NCBI GenBank assembly: GCA_963573385.1
Contig: CAUYLG010021619.1
Coordinates: 1 to 64,000, forward strand
From: Cacajao melanocephalus
Taxonomy: Eukaryota; Chordata; Mammalia; Primates; Pitheciidae
DNA length: 64,000 nucleotides
Reading direction: 5' to 3'
Below the pieces are notes generated by a model. That model made no database searches, was not told the origin of the DNA, and saw nothing but the letters and a program-made list of their open reading frames with translations. This document shows positions 1 through 10,690 of the stretch, piece by piece; position 1 is the first letter of the stretch, and each line of letters opens with the position of its first letter. The translations under genes and the position numbers were made by a program.

Positions 1-66
1 TTCCTTCCTGTCTCCATTGTTAAGCACAATTATTGGCATAATAGAGGTTTTTAATACCCATTTTTA

Positions 67-106
67 GACTGCATTCTAGCCTGGGCAATAGAACAAGAAT
101 CCCGTT
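67..106 (+). repeat. Alu 3'-end remnant
   Basis: About 40 bases match the last part of the Alu right monomer (the 'ctgcattctagcctgggcaa' motif followed by a degraded 'caagaatcccgttctc'). Everything upstream of it in an Alu is missing. It leads straight into a pyrimidine tract instead of a poly(A) tail. Too short to assign a subfamily. Confidence 0.7.
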
Positions 107-200
107 CTCTCTCCCTCTTTCTCTTCCTCTTTCTTTCTCTCATATTCTTTTTTTTCTTTCTTTCACTCTCACTTTCTTTCCTCTCTTTTTCTTTCTTTCA
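105..200. repeat. CT-rich simple repeat (TCTTT/CTTT)n
   Basis: Nearly uninterrupted pyrimidine run on the plus strand made of irregular CTTT, TCTTT and CCTCTTT units, ending in a short A-run. It directly follows the Alu remnant. Confidence 0.85.
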
Positions 201-3200
201 AAAAAAAAATAAAAGAATTATAGAGAGACACTTTTTGTTGTTTGAGATTGAATGATATTTTGCCATATTTGCATTATTTTTGATAAATTTAAAAATAACT
301 ACAGACTTTATTATGTATTTAGTTTAGATGCTTCAGAATCCATCTCTTTAAAAAAAAAAGTAGGAAACCCTTTTTAAATCCAAAGGCATAATTTAGAAAG
401 GTATTATTATTATTACTACACATAACCCATTTTGAGGACTCAACTTCCTTGTTGCACTGAATTCTACCTGTATCGTAATGGCACCATGAAGAATAATGTC
501 ATGTTCTTAGGCTGCTGAAGAGCTTCAGGAAAAAAAAAATCACAGCACTTACATAATCACCATCTATTCTTTCCATCTAATGGCTACAAAAAGAGAATCC
601 CTCTCAATCGTACTTTTGAAGCATAGTACTACATTAAAAGCAGGACACTATGCAATAATTGAAGTTAGTATGCTTTGGTCTGTCTGTCGTTGCCAACAGA
701 GCTGAGGAAATTTTAGGTAAGCAGAATTAAAGGTTCTGCCACTTATAACATCTGAAGAAACGGAATAAAATTTTGTGCTCCAGGGTCTTGGGGAAAAAAA
801 AGTATTTCCACATTTTTGAATCTGCCCTGTGTAAGCCCACGTCACCTAGGGACAGCCCCATGCTCCCTGGAGAAGCTCAGCAAACATTTCTTGATGAAGA
901 TAAACACCTGCTGTATTTAAATACGAGATGAAGAAGTCAGAGCGTAAATGAATCTAAGAATAAACTGGGTGTGTTTGTGCACATAGTTACTATTAGCATT
1001 ATGGGAAATTACATTCCTGCTATTATTATGATTATCATTCTAATGACCAAGGGCTACACACTGAGAAAGGGAAAATTATAAAGAAGAAAGGAATAAATCA
1101 GTTAAAGAGAAGAGTGAGTTTAAAACACACATATACTCCAAGGGACCCCAAATAAAGCAAAAGGACTCAGTTTTTGTAATAGAAATAATGGCAGGGATGG
1201 AAACAACAGTAAATACTATGAGATCACAGGATGAAATAGCTTGAAACTGCAGGAAGAAAAAGTATACCATCTCTTCCACTTATCCTCATTCTTTCTCTCT
1301 CCCACCCCAAATGTCATTGTCCAACACAGTCCATTTCACAGATGCTTCAGTGCCTGATTTTCTCTGAGGTATGTTTACATCAATAATAACTAGAATCAGA
1401 TTAATCAAATATTAGCTAATGCAGAGAAGCGCAGGGTTTCCCTGGGCAGACAAGAAAGAAGGAATAGCAAGGAGTGAAAAGTTGTTGCTAATAAAGAAGA
1501 GAAGGAACAGGGTGTTTAAAAATTGTACCAGCTTTTCCAGAATTAAGATAGACTGTCTACCTGAGCAGCCCACTGTAAGCAGGACTTTGAATTAATTGGA
1601 CTGTTTAGTCATGCCAAACAGTCACTGTTTTAGCAAATAATCTCTTTTCCCTATAATACAATTCAAGTTGATGCCATGATTTGAGAATGTAACATTACGA
1701 ATGACACTATGAAGTTGTCACTCCCTTGGTGCTTGCTTATATTACAGGCACATAGGGCAAACTTCTAGAGTTCAGTCCAGTGATGATGAGTCTACCTAGA
1801 ATATTATACTACAATTTGGCCTTTCCTGGAGGAGACGGTCTTGGAACGACAATCGCTTAAAAACAGTACTTGAGGAAAAAACAAAAAATACCTACTTTCT
1901 TTAACTGAAATGACTCCCCAACTCGAGGAAGACAAAGTTTGCAGACATAACTTCACAGGGCTGGAATCTGACAGGAGTTAGTGGGCAGCCACTTCTCCAA
2001 GTCTGTCCTGACTCTTCTGTATTAGCACACCGGCAGACGAAACCAAACAAAGCCTCAGCTCAGCACAAAGGCCCAATGCTCTGGGTAAGGAAAACAGACA
2101 GGGATACTGGGAAATCTCGGGCCTCTTATTTTTTAAATGCCCAAATGTTTACCAGCTGACCTTCCCCTTTACTGCAGTTCTGGGAAGCAAGGTGCATCCA
2201 ATAAAGTTCAAACCAATCAACTGCTTTCAGCTGTTCTTGTGCAATGAATTTTTAAACATTTGGTCATTAAGCCCAATATATATTCAGGTCAGTTTTTGAA
2301 CAGGATGGGAACAGTTTGGGAGCAGATGCCATGGCACTGCCTGGTGGAGAGGGGATAGTAAAGAAACACAGAGGATATTTACATGGCTCCACCCATCAGG
2401 TTCAATTTCTCCCAGTTCTCTTGCCTCCCAACCTCCTCTATAGATTGTTTCAATGATCAGGAATAGTTATTAACTTCTGTTGCCACTTCTTTTCATTAAT
2501 TGAATGGCAGCCTGAAGACGATAAAGAGAAGACTCTGGGTGACTTCTCTCTTAAACTGGACCCTCTATGAACAGTCTGAAGGGGAGTATAGCTGAAAATT
2601 GGCTTTGTATGTTTGATTGGTGATTGGCACATTGATTTGTTAGTTTCTGAGCAGCCTGTGCTAGATTCTTCAACTTATTTTTGAACATCAATGAGTTGAA
2701 AGCTTTCAGTGGTGAAGAATTTAAATCACTTAACTATTTCCCTTTGCTACATTCTGGTGGCCATATGTATGCGGGTAGATTTAATCCTGATATCGTGGGG
2801 GTCAAACACAAGATTGTGTTGAAGATGGGAAAATAATAAGACACAGTATCCTACAAACTGGTTTAAAAGGTTATCTCTGTGAGCTCAGACCAGCTACCTA
2901 GTTCAAATGATTGCATTCCTCAGAAGGAACTTCTAATAGCAACATTCACCAAATTTTTTTGTGTGCATTGCCGCTCCATGCCCTCAAACAAGACAAGAGG
3001 GGAAGCTGCTGAAGTTCATGTTTTAGATTAGGACTGACATAAAATCTCATCTAGAAGTTACCCCAACAAATAAAACTGCAATGTGGCCAATGTTTGGATG
3101 GTGGAAAACAACCAACCACAGCTTGCTGATAAAATAAAGAAAACTGGTGGTAAGGGAAAGGGAACAACCGGCTTTATAAGACACAGCTGGTTACGTAGAG

Positions 3201-5180
3201 GGCCTTTTGTATGACTACTGCAGCTGGCCGTTGGGCTTAAACAATATTTGAATGGCCAGTAATCTCCATTCTATCACAGTTGTGACAAAGTAGTAAACCC
3301 AGAGTGTTAAACATTTCTTTTTCTTTTTCTTTTTTTTTTGGCGTTAGCAAAATTCTGTACTCCGCATAAACTATCAGAGACATGGAGAACTAACTATTCA
3401 TATATAAGTATTAATCAACAAATGCCATTTCTGGTATTTGATCTTAAAAGTCTTCTACCCTTAAGGTATTCACCAAGCAAAATGAACACATGTTACTAGG
3501 GGGAAATCTCATTATTGATAGATAACTTTGTAGAATCACTGCAAGAAAGGAAGTGTGGAGAAAATTGTCCATATTTTGGATATCATAAATCTAAAAATTG
3601 TTAATGCATTGATAGTGTGTGTATAGACATTTACGTATGTTTCAAAATTAAAGTTTTCACTGAAAAATCAAAGAGTACTGGTAAACCCACAGCCTTATGA
3701 AAAATCTACTTTAAATACAAGAGTTTGGAATTTTCTCTTGAGAAGCCAAATAATATTAAAAGTCCATAGGCAAAAACATTGAGATTTGCTCTGTGTTTTT
3801 CTTAGATCAGAAATCTATATGTGTGAGAAAAGTAAGATTCCTTTGATCGAGAAAGAGAAATTTAGATTTAAGACCTAAACTTTTAAGGAATGAGGCTGTA
3901 CAATTGCCTTCCCCAGCCCCTCCACATGTGAAGTATGCTGCAGTTCATTACGACTAGAAAGGAGGGAATGATCAAGAAAAGGCAACAGAATGAGTTAAGA
4001 AGAATTTTAAGAGCCTTTGCTAGAGCTTCATAAATATAAGGAGATAAGCTCAGAAAAGCCATCAGACCAGCTCTCTTCTCCCATAATAAAAATGTTGTTT
4101 CCTAAATCATTCCTCTGTTTCTGGCAGAATTTTAAATAAGAAAATATGACCCATTTTAGTAGTTATTACCTGATGAATGTCTTCAAAATCTAGATACACG
4201 AATATAATTTTATAAAATCTTATGCTATGCCACCAGGAAAGTTTATTTTTAATAGCTGTGTATTTTTTTTTAACGTGTCACAAAAAACAATGGTTTGTGC
4301 TCCCTCTGTTGGCTTTTCAGCAGCAGTTAATTCATAACTTTTGTTCCTGGAGGTACTCTGCCATAGCTGTGTGCTCTTGCAGCTGCAGCGAGGGACAGGT
4401 TGTTTCATTCATTGAACTTTATGTTCCTGTTAAACGTGAAGTCATTCTAATTTCATTTCTTGCAAATAGTGCAAAAAGCAGAAGATATTTGGGAAAAGTG
4501 CAGAGCCATTTCACAATTAAGATAAAATGTAAATGCCCATAAGATATCAGGTAAGATTTTTAAAAATATATGAAAAAAATTCTTCTAACCAGTAGAGTCA
4601 GTGAGAAAACATATTAATAGAATAATTGGTTTTTTGTTTAATCGCTTGGTTGTTTTCATCTCTGTAAAAGTTGCACACTTAACATAAAAGGGACAGAGTA
4701 CCAAAATGAGAAACAACTCATTTTCACACACTTGCTAGGGCAACTTGGGGGTGAAAAAACCTAGAACTTTACTTAGTTTAACTTATTTTCCTATTTAAAA
4801 AAGGAAGTTTGAGATAGAAATTATTCTATGTTCTTCACCTTCATTCAGCCTGGCACGGCCTCCTAGGCCTTTTGATTTATTGAGAAATTCTGTTCATAAT
4901 GAGCTTGTCATTCTCCATGACTTTGTTTTTTGGCGGTTATTATCTAATTATTGTGTGTTAGACTCTAAATGCTAAAATATTTTTTCTGAGATTTTCAGAT
5001 CTCAAGTTACTGTACAGCAATATTTCAGGCTCACTTATTTGACCTAATTTATACATCTTGACAATTTAACTGATCGTATTTATATTTGTTGAAAATCTTG
5101 TTTGCCCTTATTTGTAGATATCTTCTCAATGTTAGCTAAGTGGGTTCTTTCAAAAAGATGATCAGAAATTAACCGTAGCC
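201..5180. other. Unique AT-rich non-coding sequence
   Basis: About 5 kb in which I recognise no interspersed repeat and no credible gene. The open frames here (65, 67, 60, 62 and 106 codons) overlap on opposite strands, have no recognisable domain and fit chance. There are short T and A homopolymers, for example around 3328-3340. Because it is the longest repeat-poor part of the left half, conserved regulatory sequence could sit here, but nothing in the bases themselves shows it. Confidence 0.5.
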
Positions 5181-5181
5181 A

Positions 5182-5415
5182 CTACTAATTGAGCATTTGC
5201 TATGTGCCAGGCATCATGCTAAGCACTGCAGATACCTTATTTCATCTTCAGAACAATCCTTTGAAGATTATCAGAGGTATTATTATCCTGCTCAGTTTGC
5301 AGGAGAGGTAACTGAGGATAAGAGAGATCAAATAACTTGCCTAAGTTCACAAGCCTGATGAGATGTGAAGTTGAGTTTCAAACCCAGGAAATGTGATGTC
5401 AAATCCTTGTTCATA
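5182..5415 (-). repeat. MIR SINE
   Basis: Reading the minus strand gives the MIR layout. The plus strand shows, in order, the reversed 3' end ('tgctatgtgccaggcatcat'), the 'attattatcctgctcag' core, the 'aactgaggataagagag' segment and 'caaacccagg'. These are the reversed hallmarks of MIR, an ancient tRNA-derived mammalian SINE. Highly diverged. Confidence 0.85.
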
Positions 5416-5418
5416 GCA

Positions 5419-5584
5419 CAATGGTTCTCAAACTTAGTGATCAAACTAATCACCTGGGGATGTTAAAAATGCAGATTCTGATTCCATAGGGATTGGGACC
5501 TGAGATTTTGCATTTCTAATGCGTTCCTGGCTGATACTGAGGCTGAGGATCCTCCAGGTTTACTTTGATTAACTAGGCTCTAGG
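5419..5584 (+). mobile_element. MER5-type hAT (Charlie) DNA transposon remnant, copy 1
   Basis: Begins with 'caatggttctcaaactta', close to the MER5 terminal sequence. It continues with the characteristic 'aatcacctgggga', 'atgcagattctgattc' and 'gattttgcatttctaat' blocks. MER5 is a non-autonomous hAT-Charlie element. The copy is diverged and its right end is poorly preserved. Confidence 0.75.
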
Positions 5585-5585
5585 C

Positions 5586-5764
5586 CAGTGGGTCTTGAAG
5601 TTTAGCAACCTCAGGATCACCCGGAGGGCTTGTTAAAACACAGGTTGCTGAGCTGCACCCCCCAGAGTTTCTGATTCAATACCTCTGGGCTGCAATGTGT
5701 TAATTTGCATTTCACACAGTTCTCAGGTGATGCAGGCCTGGTTACCACATATAGATAACCATTG
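5586..5764 (+). mobile_element. MER5A-type hAT (Charlie) DNA transposon, copy 2
   Basis: Starts with 'cagtgggtcttgaagttt' and contains 'gagggcttgttaaaacacag', 'cagagtttctgattcaatac' and 'tctcaggtgatgcaggcctg', the ordered blocks of MER5A. The right end is near 'ataaccattg'. It lies directly after another MER5-type copy in the same orientation, so the pair is either a tandem arrangement or two insertions. Confidence 0.8.
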
Positions 5765-6411
5765 TCATAGAAGAAAAACTCTTACCCTTGAGATTCTAAT
5801 TCTGCCAGCATTGGGAAGAACCTGGAAAAATAGTTTTTACCATAGCCCTAAGGGGGTTTTATTTATTTTCAAATTTATTCAGGCAAATTTGCAAAACAGT
5901 TCTATTGTAGAATATTCATGTAGCATGTTGTATTAAATTGTAGTGTTCTATAGTAATGCTATGGAATAATAAATTATACTTTATACTTACCAAATACAAT
6001 ACAACTTTATGTTATCAAAAGAATAAACTACAGTATCATAGAGAAAACCCCTATTTTTATTTTTAAAATGATGTTTTTCTTTTAGTTAGCTTATGGTGGG
6101 AGTTTCTTTGAATTTGTCCAAATTCTCAAGAGGACTGCCTGATACAGCAATTTGACATTAACTAACTGGGAGGTTTGTTTTTTTTTTTTTTTTTTTTGAT
6201 GTTTATGTGGATATGGAGCAAACATCCTTGAATTTTTGTGGATTTCAATGTGGTAGCTGTGACACTGCAGTTACACTGATGGGGTGAGTGAGATCTGGGT
6301 ATGTGTTTGACATTCTATCCAAGCTAAAAGAATCCTGATAGAATCCAAGTCAGAAAATCATTTATGAATGCTCACCTGGCTTCTCTGCCAACAAGCTCTG
6401 TCTGCATATGT
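5765..6411. other. Non-coding sequence with a T homopolymer
   Basis: No gene or clear repeat recognised. There is a run of about 21 T at 6177-6197 that is not attached to a recognisable Alu or L1 body. The 79-codon open frame starting at 5697 runs through the MER5 copy and looks accidental. Confidence 0.5.
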
Positions 6412-6645
6412 ATCCTTGAAGAAGACAGGGAGATGAAGGAAAGTTTGGAACTTCCTAGAGACTTGAATGATTTTGACCAAAATGCTGATAGGAATATGGA
6501 CAATTAGGTCCAGGCTAAGATGGTTTCAGATGGAGATGAGGAATTTATCAGAAACTGAAGCAACAGTCACTCTTGCTGTCTTTTAGCAGAGAGACTGACG
6601 GCATTGTGCCCCTGCTCTAGGGATCTGTGGAAGGTGCTAATCTTT
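6412..6645 (+). mobile_element. MaLR internal-region fragment (MST/THE1 type)
   Basis: A piece of about 230 bases aligns by eye with the internal region of the MaLR element at 8090-8310 and again with 44030-44260. Shared blocks include 'aagtttggaacttcctagag', 'ttgaccaaaatgctgatagg' and 'ggcattgtgcccctgctcta'. No LTR flanks it here, so it is an orphan fragment left by deletion, or a partial copy that inserted independently. Confidence 0.8.
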
Positions 6646-7079
6646 CTGCTGGCTGGAATCATCCAGTGTGCACGTTTCTTGTCCTCTTCCTTGCACCTAG
6701 CTTTGGGCTAAGTATTGCTGCTATTAAGTGACTATACCTCTCATTGAAACATACATGAGCCAAACTTGACTGCCCAAGGGGCACTGCAGTAAAAGTGATG
6801 ACAGATTGAACGCTTCTTCTAAAAACAAATTAAATGTCTATTCACTATAAAAAGAAAATAGGAAACAAATCCATGCATCTAAACCTTGTTTTCATTGACG
6901 AGAGAATTGACACCTTGGAATGTCCTGTCTACTACTGACTTATTGCAAACATTCTAAACATTTAATTTATATAAGTTTACATTAGTAATATGGCAAGTAA
7001 AAAATATATAAATCACCTAGGTTAGGAAATAGGACATTGTGAATATAGTTGAAATCCTCTATGTCTCAATCCTAAATTA
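6646..7079. other. Non-coding sequence, nothing recognised
   Basis: AT-rich sequence between the orphan MaLR fragment and an L1M fragment. No open frame of note and no repeat motif I can name. Confidence 0.45.
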
Positions 7080-7440
7080 TTCCCCTCTCTCTTCTTGGTG
7101 AATACTATATAAAATTGGATATTTATCATTTTCTTATATGCCTTTAACCTATGGGATATACATATCCATATCAGATAAATGAAGAATTAAGGAATAAATA
7201 GTATTGTTCAGAAAATTTTTGAGATTTACTTAAATGATATACTTTATTCTTCTGCAATTTGCTTTTATCACGCAACATACTTTTATCTTAAGTATAACCC
7301 TCATTTATTTGTGTGCTTCATCAAATTGTATGATGTGAATATGCCACAATTCTTAAACTCATTCTCTTGTTAACATGTTCATTTTTTTTTTATAACAAGA
7401 TTGTAATGAATATTCTTCAAATTCCTGGTGTAAACTTGCA
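7080..7440 (-). mobile_element. L1M fragment (ORF2 end / 3'UTR)
   Basis: The plus strand reads as the reverse complement of an old mammalian L1. It has 'ttctgcaatttgctttt', then 'gaatatgccacaattcttaa', a segment equivalent to the 'tccattctcctgttgatgg' region, then 'aatgaatattcttcaa' and 'cctggtgtaaacttgcag'. This order is typical of reversed L1M ORF2 C-terminal sequence. Decayed, with no open frame. Confidence 0.65.
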
Positions 7441-7455
7441 GTGGTTTTCTTGGGA

Positions 7456-7592
7456 ACAGTGGTTTCCCCTTATCCATGGGGAATATATTTCAAGATCCCC
7501 AGAAGATGCCTGAAACAGCAGGTAATACCAAACCCTATACAGTTGACCATTGAACAACATGGTTTTGAGCTGTGTGGATTCATTTATAGTGG
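7456..7592 (+). mobile_element. Probable Tigger/mariner-type DNA transposon ends
   Basis: Two short stretches resemble termini of TcMar-Tigger-like elements. One begins 'cagtggtttccccttatcca' and continues with 'atttcaagatccccagaaga'; the other begins at 7540 with 'cagttgaccattgaacaaca'. Both start with the CAG seen at many Tigger termini. They abut each other and end against the MaLR LTR. Family names are not certain. Confidence 0.5.
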
Positions 7593-7978
7593 TGATATCT
7601 TTGGCTCTGTGTCCCCACCCAAATCTCATTTTGAACTGTAATCCCCACTTGTCAGGGGAGAGGCCTGGTAGGAGGTGATTGACTCATGGGGGCAGACTTC
7701 TCCCTGGCTGTTCTGATGATAGTGAGTTCTCATGAAATTTGGTTGTTTAAAAGTGTGTGGAGCTTCCCTCTTTGCTCTCTCTCTCTCTCTTCCATTCCAC
7801 CACGGTAAGATGTACTTCCTTTCCCTTTGCCTTTTGCCATGATTGTAAGTTTTCTGAGGCCTCCTAGCCATGCTTCCTGTTAAGCCTATGGAACTGTGAG
7901 TCAATTCAACCTCTATTCTTCATAAATTATCCAGTCTCAGTTAGCTCTTTATAGCAGTGTAAAAACAGATTAATACAG
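7593..7978 (+). mobile_element. 5' LTR of MST-type MaLR element (copy 1)
   Basis: Starts with TGATAT and 'gtccccacccaaatctcat', and continues with 'ggagaggcctggtaggagg', 'gtgagttctcatgaaatttg' and 'ttgccatgattgtaagttt'. It ends with a 'tataaatt...gtctcag'-like segment and 'ttaatacag'. This is the ERVL-MaLR LTR plan. The length, about 386 bases, suits MST/THE1. Non-coding; such LTRs carry RNA polymerase II promoter and poly(A) functions when intact, but this copy is diverged. Confidence 0.88.
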
Positions 7979-9561
7979 AAAATTGGTAGCAGGAGTGGGT
8001 TACTGGTATAAAGTAAACAGAAAATGCAGAAGCAACTTTGGATGGGGTAATGGGGAGAGGTTGGAACAGTTGGAGGGCTCAGAAGAAGAAAGGAAGATGA
8101 GGGAAAGTTTGGAACTTCCTAGAGACTTGTTGAATGGTTTTGACCAAAATGCTGATAGGGATATGGACAATTAAGTCCAGGCTGAGGTGATTTCAGATGG
8201 AGATAAGGAATTTACTGGAAACTGGAGCAATAGGCACTTTTTCTACTTTTTAGCAAAGATGCTAATGGCATTGTGCCCTTACTCTAAGGATCTGTGGAAC
8301 TTTGAACTTGAGAGAAATAATTATGTGGTAGAAGATATTTCTAAGCAGGAAAGTGTTCAAAATGTATCCTGGCTGCTCCTAACAGCATACAGTCATGTGT
8401 GTTTACAAAGAGATGGTCTGAAATTGGAATGTGTTTAAAAGAGAAGCACAGCATAAAAGTCTGTGAAATTTGCAGCCTGACTATATAGTGGAAAGAAAAA
8501 AAAAATTTTTTCTGGGAAGAAATTTAAGCCAACTGTGGAAATTTGTATAAGTAAACAGGAGCCAAATGTTAATAGATAAGAGAATAGGGAAAATGTCTCC
8601 AGGCCATGTCAGAGACCTTCAAGACAGCACTTTCTACTACAGGCCTGGGGGCCTAGGAAAGAAAAGTGGTTTTGTGGGCCAGGTGCAGGGCTCCACTGCT
8701 CTGTACAGCCTCTGGACATGGTGTCCTGCATCTAAGCCACTCTAGCTCCAGCCATGGCTAAAAGGGGACAAGGTACAGCTCATACTATTGCTTCAGAGAT
8801 GGCAAGCCCCAAGCCTTGGCAGCTTGATGATGGTCCTGTGGGTGTGCAGAAGGCAAGAGTTGAAGTTTGGGCACCTCCACCTAGATATCAGAGGATGTGT
8901 GGAAATGCCTGGATGTACAGGGAGAAGTCTGCTGCAGGGGCAGAGCCCTCATGGAGAACCTCTACTAGGGCAATGCAGAGGGGAAATGCAGTGTTTGCAT
9001 CCCCACACAGAGCCCCCACTGGAGCACTGACTAGTGGTGCTGTGAGAAAATGGCCACCATCCTCTAGAGCGCAGAATTGTAGATTCATGGACAGCTTGTA
9101 CTGCATGCTGGGAAAAGCCACAGGCACTCAACACCAGCCCGTGAAAGTAACCACAGGGACAGTACTGCCCAAGGGCTTGGGAGTCCACCCCTTGCATCAA
9201 TGCACCCTGGATATGAAATACGAAGTCAGAGGAGACTATTTTGGAGCTTTAAGATTTAATTACTGCCCTGCTGGGTTTTGGGCTTGCATGGAGCCTGTAG
9301 CTCCTTGATTTGGGCCAATTTCTCCCCTTTGGAATGGTAGTACTTACACAATACCTGTACCACTATTGTATATTGGAAATAACTTGGTTTTTACTTTACA
9401 GTCTTACAGGCAGAAGGAACTTGCCTTGTCTCAGAGAAGACTTTGGACTTGGGTTTTGAGTTAATGCTGAAATGAATTAAGACTATGGGGCACCATTGAA
9501 AAGGCATGATTGGTTTTGCAATGTGAGAAGAACATGGGATTTGGGTGGGGCCGGGGCACAA
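7979..9561 (+). mobile_element. MaLR internal region (copy 1)
   Basis: About 1.6 kb between the 5' LTR and the start of a second LTR. It begins 'aattggtagcaggagtgg', the primer-binding-side sequence usual for MST/THE1 internal regions. It is recognisably the same as 43931-45431 along its length. MaLR elements are non-autonomous and encode no reverse transcriptase; their internal region holds at most a gag-like frame. The remnant of that frame is listed separately. Confidence 0.85.
8754..9308 (+). pseudogene. Gag-like open frame remnant of MaLR internal region
   Basis: A 184-codon frame opens at an ATG following 'ctccagcc' and ends at TGA. It is the longest uninterrupted frame of the window. 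It lies in the part of THE1/MST internal regions that is known to retain a long gag-like frame. The predicted protein is rich in Ala, Pro, Gly, Trp and Cys. I see no zinc knuckle (CX2CX4HX4C), no signal peptide and no membrane segment. The equivalent region of the second MaLR copy (44600-45080) carries related residues, but they are split over different frames (86 and 83 codons). MaLR elements lost coding function long ago, so survival of the frame here is most simply chance. It may equally be the tail of the ancestral frame with its upstream part lost. Translation is not supported by anything visible. Confidence 0.6.
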
Positions 9562-9747
9562 TGATATGGTTTGTCCCCACCCAAACCTATGTCCCCACCC
9601 AAACCTCATCTTGAATTTTAATCCCCATGTGTTGGAGGAGGGACCTGGTAAAAGATGATGGAGTCATGGGGCAGACATCCCCCTTGCTGTATTCATGATA
9701 GTGAGTGAGCTTCTTATGAGATTTGGTTGGTTGAAAGTATGTGTGGA
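9562..9747 (+). mobile_element. Truncated 3' LTR of MaLR copy 1
   Basis: Restarts with TGATATGG and the same LTR blocks as 7593 onward, but only about the first 186 bases are present. It stops at 'gtatgtgtgga', which corresponds to 'gtgtgtggag' near 7755 in the 5' LTR. L1 sequence follows immediately. Near its start 'tccccacccaaacct' occurs twice in a row, a short internal duplication absent from the 5' LTR. Confidence 0.85.
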
Positions 9748-9864
9748 CCGCGATTACAAAGATGGCCAAGTAGGAGGAGCTCTGGATTGTAGCTCCCAGC
9801 GAGAGGGCAGAGGGTGAGTGGATGCTGGATTTCCAGATGGATTTTTATTGCCCACATACCAGAA

Positions 9865-10400
9865 GATTCCCAGGTGGAGGAGCACCACAGGTCTCTAGTG
9901 TGGCTGTTTTGGCTGGCATGGCGGGTCTCTCCACACAAAAAACTCACATGAGTCTGGGTACCCTTTCAGCTGGTGACTGGAGTGCCTGGGAGACAGAGTT
10001 GCCCATTCAACTGATAAAAAGGGGACTGAAATAGGGAGCCAGGCCAGGATATTCCAGGGCAGAAAAGCACCTCCAGCACAGCTGTTTCAGCAGGCACAGC
10101 AGGTCTCCACACAAAATCTCACACAAATCTGGGTGCCTTTTAACTGGCAAATGGAATGCCTCGGAGACAGAGTCATCCATTCAACTGAAAAAAGGGGACT
10201 GAAACAGGGAGCCAGGCCAGGAAATTCCCAGGTGAAAAAGTGCCATGAGCCCCCAGCATGGCTGTTTCAATCGGCTCAGTGGGTCTCTGCACAAAATCTC
10301 ACACAAATCCAGGCACCTTTTCAAAGGGCAACTGGAACACCTGGGAGTCACTCATTCAACTGAAAAAAAAAAAGGGGTCTGAGGCAGGGAGCCAGGTGAT
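9865..10400 (+). repeat. Three tandem units of about 175-185 bp in the L1 5'UTR
   Basis: Units begin near 9865, 10048 and 10221. Each runs in order through a 'gattccc'-like start, 'caggtctc...cacacaaaa', 'ctcaca', 'ctgggtgcc', 'cattcaactga', an A-run and 'ggggactgaa...gggagccagg'. Spacing of the shared 'attcc' is about 185 and then about 173 bases. The units differ by scattered substitutions and small indels. Confidence 0.85.
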
Positions 10401-10517
10401 CAGGCACGGCCAGTCCCACCCCCACAAAGACCAGCAATCTGAAATGCTCTGGATTGAGAGTTTCACAGCAAGCACAGCTAAACCTGGGACAGTCCAGCTC
10501 TGTGGGAGAGGGGCGTC

Positions 10518-10690
10518 CTCCATTACTGAGGCAGTCCACCACTATTGAGGTAGTCCGCAATTGTTGAGGCAGTCCACCATTGCCGAGGCAGTCAGCCATT
10601 ACTAAGGCAGCCTGCCATTGCCAAGGCAGTCTGCCATTACAGAGAGTCTGCCATTACAGAGGCAGGCTGCCATTGCTGAGGCAGTTCTAA
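10518..10690 (+). repeat. 19-bp minisatellite, about nine copies, in the L1 5'UTR
   Basis: A repeated unit of the form 'ccattgccgaggcagtctg' occurs about nine times head to tail with substitutions; one copy is two bases short. It ends at 'cagttctaactatac'. It lies downstream of the three longer tandem units. Confidence 0.9.

Noticed and set aside
4222..4542. 106-codon plus-strand frame overlapping a 62-codon minus-strand frame, as a possible small gene
   Set aside because: No recognised domain, no splice or promoter context, and poor composition for coding. Consistent with chance in AT-rich DNA of this length.
10518..10690. Regular repeats as a CRISPR array
   Set aside because: The 19-base units are contiguous with no unique spacers, the region is inside an L1 5'UTR, and the genome is a primate's.
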